From the NCBI GenBank assembly GCA_013336035.1, contig JAAXUL010000620.1, forward strand, positions 1-5,287: a stretch of 5,287 nucleotides of DNA, in the 5' to 3' direction. The notes beneath the pieces were generated by a model that searched no databases, had not been told where the DNA came from, and saw only the letters and a list, made by a program, of their open reading frames with translations. This document shows, piece by piece, positions 1 through 5,287 of this stretch. Origin of the DNA: Chloroflexales bacterium (GTDB lineage Bacteria; Chloroflexota; Chloroflexia; Chloroflexales; Chloroflexaceae). The translations under genes were made by a program, and so were the position numbers. Every line of letters starts with the position of its first letter. The first letter of the stretch is position 1.

Positions 1-1
1 C

Positions 2-373
2 TCCCTGGGCGGCGACCTCTCCGCAGTCCACCTGCACGCCGACAGCGCGGCGGACCGCCTGAGCCGGGCCGTATCCGCCCGGGCGTTCACGGTGGGCAGC
101 GATATCTTCTTCCGCCAGGACGCCAGCCCCAGCGACCAGGGCCTGCTCGCCCACGAGCTGACCCACGTCGTGCAGCAGCGCGGATCGGCGGGCGGCGGCG
201 GGACGATGCGCGTCGGCCCAGCCGGCGACAGCAGCGAGCAGGCGGCCGACGCAACCTCCGCCGCCGTCACCTCGGGCGCCGCCGCCCAGGCCCAGCGCGA
301 GGCCGACGAGACCGCCGCCGCGGCCGTCGCCCGCCAGGACGGTGAGCTCGAGGAGGAGCAGGATGAGGGATGA
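2..373 (+). CDS. DUF4157 (eCIS core domain) protein, 3' part only
   Basis: The frame is open from base 2, so the 5' end is outside the window; 123 residues are visible. The GTG at 92 is not the start, because the conserved domain continues upstream of it (GGDLSAVHLHAD, then the RAFTVGSDIFFR stretch). Visible residues 51-55 are HELTH, followed by VVQQ, the signature of DUF4157. This fits the zincin HExxH pattern and suggests a metalloprotease-like fold, though activity is not shown. DUF4157 is a known marker of eCIS loci, found in stand-alone proteins and as an N-terminal part of putative effectors. Here the protein ends about 65 residues after HELTH in a Gly/Ala-rich and then strongly acidic tail (ELEEEQDEG), so no toxin domain follows. 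It could be a cargo-related or processing protein; its role in the particle is not certain. The stop TGA (371-373) lies inside a heptamer repeat. Confidence 0.88.
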   Translation, partial: SLGGDLSAVHLHADSAADRLSRAVSARAFTVGSDIFFRQDASPSDQGLLAHELTHVVQQRGSAGGGGTMRVGPAGDSSEQAADATSAAVTSGAAAQAQREADETAAAAVARQDGELEEEQDEG

Positions 374-388
374 GGGATGAAGGATGAT
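361..388 (+). repeat. Four tandem GGATGAR-type heptamers across a stop codon
   Basis: Four consecutive 7-base units are seen: GGATGAG (361-367), GGATGAG (368-374), GGATGAA (375-381) and GGATGAT (382-388). The array begins in the last codons of the DUF4157 gene, supplies its TGA stop at 371-373 and runs into the 36-base gap before the next gene. Because seven is not a multiple of three, copy-number changes would shift where the upstream protein ends. It resembles the short tandem heptamer repeats found in intergenic regions of some filamentous bacteria; the family assignment is a guess. Confidence 0.8.
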
Positions 389-409
389 TAGCGGGATCGG
401 GGCAAAGCC

Positions 410-1588
410 ATGACCCTTGACGCACGGGGGCGCGACGAGCTAAACGACATCGACGAGACGATCCGCCAGATCCTCGTCCGCATGGGCGACCTGCGCCCGT
501 CCGAGGTCGATATCGACTTCAGCATCCCCGACCGCGAGTGGTCCGGCGGGGTCACCCGCCCCACGATCAACTGCTACCTCTTCAACATCCACGAGCGCAA
601 GCTGCTGCGCGAGGAGGGCTGGCAGGTCGAGGGCGACCGGCGCGCGGGCGTCTCCCGCCGCCCCCCGCCCCTCTACGTCGAGCTGACCTACCTGCTCACC
701 GCCTGGACCCAGCGCGGCAACTTCGCCGACGAGCACCGCCTGCTCTGGCGCGTGCTCCGCACCCTGGCCCGCTTCCCGGTGCTGCACGAGCCGCCGGGGC
801 GCCCCGATCTGCCGGACGACGGCAGGCGCGACAGGCAGGGCGACGAGCTGCGCGCCGAGCTGCGGGCGTGCCTGCCCGAGAGCCTGCGCGACCACCCGCT
901 GCCGATCTACGCCGCCGTCGCCCAGCCCGAGGGCGTGCTGAAGAGCCCCGGCGAGTTCTGGAGCACCTTCGAGAACCCGATCAAGCCCTCGCTCAGCTAC
1001 GCCGTCACCGTCGGCCTCGACCGCGAGCGCGCCTTCGCCGGCCCGCCGGTGCTCGCCGCCGGCATCCGCATCCAGGTCCCTGAGTCGACCGCGGAGCTGG
1101 GCTTCAGGGTCAACCGGATCGTCAAGCTGCCCGAGGGCGTAGCGCCAGGTGGCCTGACGATCACCGTCCCTGGCACCGGCTACAGCACGACGACCGATAG
1201 CCAGGGCCGCTTCTGGCTCGGTGACCTGCCGCCCGGCCAGCACCTGGTGAGCGTCGAGGCTGGCGGAGGCACGATCAGGCGCACCATCACCCTCCGCGAC
1301 CCGCGCGCCGCCAGCTCGCGCCACGGCTACGGCGATGTCGTGCGCGACCAGAGCGGCGCGCCCATCGCCGGGGTTGTGGTGACGGTGGCGGGCACGAACC
1401 TGCGCGCCGCCACCGACCACGAGGGGCGCTTCCACTTCGACCTCCCGCCGGGCCGCCACATCGTCGCGCTCCAGCACGAGGGCTGGGCCGAGCGGCGCGA
1501 GGTCTTCGTGCGCGAGACAGGCTACGGCCTCACGTTCCACTACGGCGGTGTGCCGCCCGCCGAGGGCGCCGGCGACACCGACGGCTGA
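410..1588 (+). CDS. Pvc16/Afp16-like tail terminator (DUF4255) with two C-terminal carboxypeptidase-regulatory-like domains
   Basis: This 392-residue protein is related to Afp16/Pvc16, the cap that ends tube and sheath growth at the end away from the baseplate. The DUF4255 region spans about residues 10-205. It shows the usual pattern of an N-terminal helix with DIDETIRQIL, then VDIDFSIPDREW, RPTINCYLFNIHE and, later, LYVELTYLLTAWT. Two beta-sandwich repeats of the carboxypeptidase regulatory-like type follow, at about 235-295 (DSQGRFWLGDLPPGQHLVSV) and 305-368 (DHEGRFHFDLPPGRHIVAL). They share the D-x-x-GRF...LPPG(Q/R)H core and are probably an internal duplication. They may decorate the distal cap; that is inference. 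ATG 410 is the first start after the in-frame TAG at 389-391. The ribosome site is weak (only GGGG near 399). The sheath gene follows 30 bases later. Confidence 0.88.
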   Translation: MTLDARGRDELNDIDETIRQILVRMGDLRPSEVDIDFSIPDREWSGGVTRPTINCYLFNIHERKLLREEGWQVEGDRRAGVSRRPPPLYVELTYLLTAWTQRGNFADEHRLLWRVLRTLARFPVLHEPPGRPDLPDDGRRDRQGDELRAELRACLPESLRDHPLPIYAAVAQPEGVLKSPGEFWSTFENPIKPSLSYAVTVGLDRERAFAGPPVLAAGIRIQVPESTAELGFRVNRIVKLPEGVAPGGLTITVPGTGYSTTTDSQGRFWLGDLPPGQHLVSVEAGGGTIRRTITLRDPRAASSRHGYGDVVRDQSGAPIAGVVVTVAGTNLRAATDHEGRFHFDLPPGRHIVALQHEGWAERREVFVRETGYGLTFHYGGVPPAEGAGDTDG

Positions 1589-1605
1589 CCCCTGACCTAG
1601 CACAG

Positions 1606-1611
1606 AAGGAG
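1606..1611 (+). promoter_or_regulatory. Ribosome binding site of the sheath gene
   Basis: AAGGAG lies 7 bases before ATG 1619 in a 30-base gap. It is clearly stronger than the site of the preceding DUF4255 gene, in line with the high copy number of sheath subunits. Confidence 0.8.
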
Positions 1612-1618
1612 ACGCGGA

Positions 1619-3379
<1,761 letters not shown>

Positions 3380-3391
3380 GCCAGGGTTAGC

Positions 3392-3397
3392 AGGAGG
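3392..3397 (+). promoter_or_regulatory. Strong ribosome binding site of the first tube gene
   Basis: A full AGGAGG consensus lies 5 bases before ATG 3403, in the 23-base gap after the sheath stop. It is the best ribosome site in the window and fits the high demand for tube subunits. Confidence 0.85.
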
Positions 3398-3402
3398 TTT
3401 GT

Positions 3403-3852
3403 ATGGCGACGGGCAGCCGTTTCGATCCGTTAACCGGGTACCACTTCTATCTAGAGCTGGACGGGATCGCCGAGGCGCAGTTCCGCGAGTGCAGCGGCCT
3501 CGACTCCGAGTCGAACATCATCGAGTACAAGGAGGCCGGCAAGAACGGCGTCACGATGATCAAGAAGGTGCCTGGCGAGCTGAAGTGGTCGAATATCGTG
3601 CTCAAGCGCGGTGTCACCAACGATATGAAGCTGTGGGAGTGGCGCAAGCAGATCGAGGAGGGCCAGGTGGACCAGGCCCGCAAAAACGGCTCGATCGTGC
3701 TCTACAACCAGTCCAACAGCGAGATCGCCCGCTACAACTTCGAGTTTGGCTGGCCCTCGAAGATCACCGGCCCGCAGCTCAACGCCAACAATAACGATAT
3801 CGCCATCGAGGAGATCACGATCTGCCACGAGGGGCTTAAGCGGGTGAAGTGA
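3403..3852 (+). CDS. Tail tube protein 1 (gp19-like, Afp1/Pvc1 type)
   Basis: A 149-residue inner-tube subunit; hexamers of this family stack into the rigid tube inside the sheath. Family features visible are YHFYLELDG (residues 13-21), the ECSGL turn (29-33), KWSNIVLKRG (61-70), WEWRKQIEEG (78-87) and the C-terminal EEITICHEGLKRVK. Length is normal for the family. It stands directly after the sheath gene, the usual sheath-tube order. The start is fixed by AGGAGG at 3392. Another long open frame covers part of the same DNA from 3399, but it lacks any family signature. The gene ends in TGA at 3850-3852, one base before the ATG of the next gene, so translation of the two is probably coupled. 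Confidence 0.96.
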   Translation: MATGSRFDPLTGYHFYLELDGIAEAQFRECSGLDSESNIIEYKEAGKNGVTMIKKVPGELKWSNIVLKRGVTNDMKLWEWRKQIEEGQVDQARKNGSIVLYNQSNSEIARYNFEFGWPSKITGPQLNANNNDIAIEEITICHEGLKRVK

Positions 3853-3853
3853 G

Positions 3854-4222
3854 ATGACACTCCAGACCGAGTTCGAGTTCACCCTGCCGCGCGGCTACGT
3901 CGACCGCGAGGGCAACCTCCACCGCCACGGGGTCATGCGCCTGGCGACCGCGCTGGACGAGATCACGCCCATGCGCGACCCGCGGGTGCGCGCCAACCAG
4001 GCCTACCTGGTGATCATCCTGCTCGCGCGGGTGATCACCAGGCTCGGCGAGCTGAGCGATGTCAACGCCGGGGTGATCGAGAGCCTCTTCTCGGCCGACC
4101 TGGCCTACCTCCAGGATTTCTACCGGCGCATCAACGAGACCGGCACGAGCCTGGTCGAGGCGATCTGCCCGGCCTGCGCCCATCGCTTCGAGCTGGATGT
4201 GAGCTATACGGGGGGATCGTAG
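3854..4222 (+). CDS. Small tail assembly protein of eCIS loci (tail-assembly-chaperone-like)
   Basis: This 122-residue protein is of the type annotated 'phage tail assembly protein' in eCIS clusters. It opens with a beta-rich stretch (TEFEFTLPRGYVDREG), then a VMRLATALDEI segment. A helical part follows, with the hydrophobic run AYLVIILLARVITRLGEL (residues 50-67) and SLFSADLAYLQDFYRRI (79-93). This layout recalls phage tail chaperones of the P2 gpE / Mu gp41 kind; that link is inference. A lone CPAC motif at residues 105-108 with His110 looks like half a zinc ribbon; the second half is missing from this protein. It starts one base after the tube gene stop with only a weak ribosome site, so coupling is likely. 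Its last codons contain the heptamer G GGG GGA, from which a -1 shift would lead into the next frame. Confidence 0.82.
   Translation: MTLQTEFEFTLPRGYVDREGNLHRHGVMRLATALDEITPMRDPRVRANQAYLVIILLARVITRLGELSDVNAGVIESLFSADLAYLQDFYRRINETGTSLVEAICPACAHRFELDVSYTGGS
4210..4216 (+). promoter_or_regulatory. Candidate -1 frameshift slippery heptamer G GGG GGA
   Basis: In the zero frame the codons read ACG GGG GGA TCG TAG. Bases 4210-4216 therefore fit X XXY YYZ in the correct phase. After slipping back one base both tRNAs would re-pair on GGG GGG, and decoding would continue at ATC (4216) into the DUF6760-like frame. The zero-frame stop comes only one codon later. This is a candidate based on pattern only. 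G-rich slip sites are less well characterised than A/U-rich ones. Confidence 0.5.
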
Positions 4223-4389
4223 GCTACCCCCTCGACCGGCTCTATGAGGAGGTAGCCTACATCGCCTACCACTTTCACTGGCCTATGGAGAGCATTCTCG
4301 CCCTGGAGCATCGCGAGCGGCACGCGTGGGCCGCGCAGGTCGCCGCGATCAACCGCCGCCTGAACGAGCTGGCCGAGGAGGGAGGGTAG
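4216..4389 (+). CDS. DUF6760-like small eCIS protein; no usual start, likely a -1 frameshift extension of the upstream gene
   Basis: The frame encodes 57 residues from ATC 4216: VGYPLDRLYEEVAY, then IAYHFHWP, then EHRERHAWAAQVAAINRRLNEL. This is the DUF6760 pattern found between the two tube genes of many eCIS loci. Its function is unknown to me. No ATG, GTG or TTG precedes the conserved block in this frame near the junction; the first ATG (4285) would delete YPLDRLYEEVAY and HFHWP. Options are a -1 frameshift at 4210-4216, giving a 178-residue fusion with the upstream protein, a rare ATC start at 4216, or CTG at 4165 or 4174. It overlaps the upstream stop by a few bases. Its last codons (GAG GAG GGA GGG) also provide the ribosome site for the second tube gene. 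The boundary at 4216 marks the frameshift re-entry point and is not a confirmed start. Confidence 0.75.
   Translation: MVGYPLDRLYEEVAYIAYHFHWPMESILALEHRERHAWAAQVAAINRRLNELAEEGG
4219..4260 (+). promoter_or_regulatory. Stem-loop directly after the slippery heptamer
   Basis: GTAGGCTACC (4219-4228) and GGTAGCCTAC (4251-4260) are perfect reverse complements, giving a 10-bp stem. After a single C-A mismatch (4229/4250), CCTC (4230-4233) can pair with GAGG (4246-4249), leaving a 12-base loop. The stem begins 2 bases after the heptamer, closer than the 5-9 bases usual for frameshift stimulators, so the lowest pairs might have to open. It lies inside coding sequence and has no T-run, so a terminator is unlikely. 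Confidence 0.6.
4379..4385 (+). promoter_or_regulatory. Ribosome binding site of the second tube gene
   Basis: AGGGAGG, within the purine-rich run 4375-4386, sits 7 bases before ATG 4393. It is part of the final codons of the DUF6760-like frame, whose TAG stop is 4387-4389, so the two reading frames are closely linked. Confidence 0.7.
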
Positions 4390-4392
4390 CAG

Positions 4393-4824
4393 ATGACGAC
4401 CAGCCGAACTGTCTACAGCTCGTACCGCTTCTGGGTTGAGCTGAAGGGCGTGACCGAGGGGGCCTTCAGCGAGTGCTCGGGGTTGCAGGCCGAGACCGAG
4501 GTCTTCGAGTGGGAGGAGGGCGGCGTGAATACCCATAAGCACCGTCTGCCCGGGCGCACGAAGTTCTCCAACCTGGTGCTCAAGCGCGGGGTCGCGGCGC
4601 CCGAGCTCTGGAAATGGTACGCCGGGGTGGTCGAGGGGAAGAAGATCGCCCGCCACGAGCTCTCGATCATTCTCATCGGCTATGTCGGCACCCCCGAGGC
4701 CCGCTGGGATGTGACGGGCGCCCTGCCCATCAAGTGGGTCGGGCCGACCTTCAAGAGCGGCTCGACTGAGGCGGCGGTCGAGACGATCGAGCTCTTGCAC
4801 TACGGTTTCAAGCGCGTGAAGTAG
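4393..4824 (+). CDS. Tail tube protein 2 (gp19-like paralogue, Afp5/Pvc5 type)
   Basis: At 143 residues this is a clear paralogue of the first tube protein. It shares YRFWVELKG (residues 11-19), ECSGL (27-31), RTKFSNLVLKRG (55-66), ELWKWYAGVVEG and the C-terminal ETIELLHYGFKRVK. The conserved ends GLKRVK and GFKRVK match closely between the two. In eCIS particles one gp19-like protein builds most of the tube and others form the adaptor rings at the baseplate end. This one, second in order and sitting next to the expected baseplate genes, is the better candidate for the initiator ring; that is inference. ATG 4393 is supported by the purine-rich site at 4379. The stop TAG shares its last base with a GTG start of the next gene. 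Confidence 0.93.
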   Translation: MTTSRTVYSSYRFWVELKGVTEGAFSECSGLQAETEVFEWEEGGVNTHKHRLPGRTKFSNLVLKRGVAAPELWKWYAGVVEGKKIARHELSIILIGYVGTPEARWDVTGALPIKWVGPTFKSGSTEAAVETIELLHYGFKRVK

Positions 4825-5249
4825 TGAGTATGGACGAGCAGAGCAGGCTGAACGAGTTGCGTCTCCCCAGCGCCGTGACCGCGGCGCAGGATCTGGCGCG
4901 CAAGATTGCCCGCAGCGCCGACTTGGCCGGGCAGGTGGCGCTACATAGCCGCCCGCCGGCGGCAAGCGGCTTCGGCCCACGCCTGCTGGGCCGCTTCGAC
5001 GCCGCGCAGGCGCCGGGGGTCTGGGCGGCCAGCCTGGCCGCGCGCTACGTCGCCGGCGAGGCCTCCGCGCCAACGGCCGATCTGCCGCTCTCGCCGCGCG
5101 CCCTGGCCCAGCGCCACACCGCGATGCCGCGCCCGGCAAGCACGCTCTGGCCCGGAGCAGGCTTCACGACGGCGGAGCCGGCGCGCGAGCCGCTGCTGGA
5201 CGATCTAACGGCCCTGGGGTGGGGTGAGCAGCCGGGGCGGGGGCCGTGA
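4824..5249 (+). CDS. Unrecognised small protein of the eCIS operon
   Basis: I do not recognise this 141-residue protein. GTG 4824 overlaps the tube 2 stop by one base; ATG 4830, two codons later, is equally possible, and neither has a strong ribosome site, so coupling to the tube gene is likely. The first 40 residues look helical and charged (MDEQSRLNELRLPSAV, AAQDLARKIARSADLAG). The rest is rich in Ala, Pro, Gly and Arg, with short motifs such as GFGPRLLGRFD, TLWPGAGF and LLDDLTALGWGE. No signal peptide, membrane segment or cysteine is seen. Codon use matches its neighbours (G/C third positions), supporting a real gene. Position after the second tube gene and before the expected LysM/baseplate genes suggests an accessory tube or baseplate-assembly part, which is a guess from context. 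A long opposite-strand open frame over it is a GC-driven shadow. Confidence 0.6.
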   Translation: MSMDEQSRLNELRLPSAVTAAQDLARKIARSADLAGQVALHSRPPAASGFGPRLLGRFDAAQAPGVWAASLAARYVAGEASAPTADLPLSPRALAQRHTAMPRPASTLWPGAGFTTAEPAREPLLDDLTALGWGEQPGRGP

Positions 5250-5287
5250 GATCCCCTGGCGCACTGCCAGGAGCGGCGCCTACTTCA
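5246..5287 (+). CDS. Possible 5' end of the next gene (weak)
   Basis: GTG at 5246-5248 overlaps the previous stop in a GTGA arrangement, and its frame stays open for 14 codons to the window edge (MRSPGALPGAAPTS). Overlapping starts fit this operon. However, there is no convincing ribosome site and the peptide shows no family signature, so the real next start may lie beyond the window. Confidence 0.2.
   Translation, partial: MRSPGALPGAAPTS

Noticed and set aside
92..373. Treating GTG 92 as the true start of a 93-residue protein
   Set aside because: The DUF4157 consensus continues in frame upstream to the window edge, and no ribosome site precedes 92.
440..1603. 387-residue open frame on the minus strand opposite the DUF4255 gene
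   Set aside because: It mirrors a GC-rich gene whose third positions are nearly always G or C. Its translation is an Ala/Arg/Val/Asp-rich composition artefact with no family motif, while the plus strand has a recognisable protein.
1589..1618. Promoter search in the gaps between genes (374-409, 1589-1618, 3380-3402)
   Set aside because: These gaps are short (23-36 bases) and hold only ribosome sites or the heptamer repeat; I see no convincing -35/-10 pair, so read-through from upstream is assumed.
3399..3794. 131-residue plus-strand frame starting 4 bases before tube 1
   Set aside because: Only the frame at 3403 gives the gp19-like protein with correct ribosome spacing. The overlapping frame is Arg/Gln-rich and featureless.
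4204..5139. 311-residue minus-strand open frame opposite tube 2 and the 141-residue gene
   Set aside because: It crosses three plus-strand reading frames and is Arg/Pro/Ala-biased without domain features; tube 2 on the plus strand is unmistakable. I treat it as a shadow.
5255..5271. Hairpin CCTGGC-GCACT-GCCAGG as a terminator
   Set aside because: The stem is only 6 bp, there is no T-run after it, and the operon is expected to continue; chance or coding sequence is more likely.

Overview
The window is a stretch of a contractile injection system (CIS) locus of the extracellular/phage-tail-like type (the Afp/PVC-related eCIS family). It reads entirely left to right as one tightly packed operon. 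The DNA is very GC-rich with strong G/C third-position preference. Gene order and protein style resemble eCIS loci known from Chloroflexota, Actinobacteria and Cyanobacteria. A filamentous or thermophilic-type Chloroflexota is my best guess, held only moderately, because no taxonomic marker is present. The window does not show whether the particle is released, cytoplasmic or membrane-anchored.

Layout: (1) 2-373, the 3' end of a DUF4157 (eCIS core domain, HELTH motif) protein whose start lies outside the window. (2) 361-388, four tandem copies of a GGATGAR-type heptamer running across its stop codon. (3) 410-1588, a Pvc16/Afp16-like tail terminator (DUF4255) carrying two extra C-terminal beta-sandwich domains. 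(4) 1619-3379, the contractile sheath, with a Lys/Glu/Pro/Gly-rich insertion. (5) 3403-3852, the first tail tube protein (gp19-like). (6) 3854-4222, a small tail-assembly-chaperone-like protein. (7) 4216-4389, a DUF6760-like reading frame with no usual start codon, lying in the -1 frame relative to (6). (8) 4393-4824, a second tube-like protein. (9) 4824-5249, an unrecognised small protein. (10) Possibly the first codons of another gene at 5246.

The genes fit together as tail-building parts: the two gp19-like proteins form the inner tube or its base, the sheath wraps and contracts around it, the DUF4255 protein caps the end away from the baseplate, and (6) and (7) sit where tailed phages keep their tail assembly chaperone genes. 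Baseplate, spike, tape-measure and AAA+ ATPase genes are absent and are expected downstream.

The most interesting signal is the junction of (6) and (7). The heptamer G GGG GGA (4210-4216) lies in exactly the X XXY YYZ phase, two codons before the stop of (6). A perfect 10-bp stem (4219-4228 with 4251-4260) follows at once, and the downstream frame is the -1 frame and lacks ATG/GTG/TTG upstream of its conserved region. This is the architecture of programmed -1 frameshifting in phage tail chaperone genes (lambda G/GT, P2 E/E+E'). I am not aware of it being described for eCIS loci; this is an inference from sequence that needs comparative and protein-level support.
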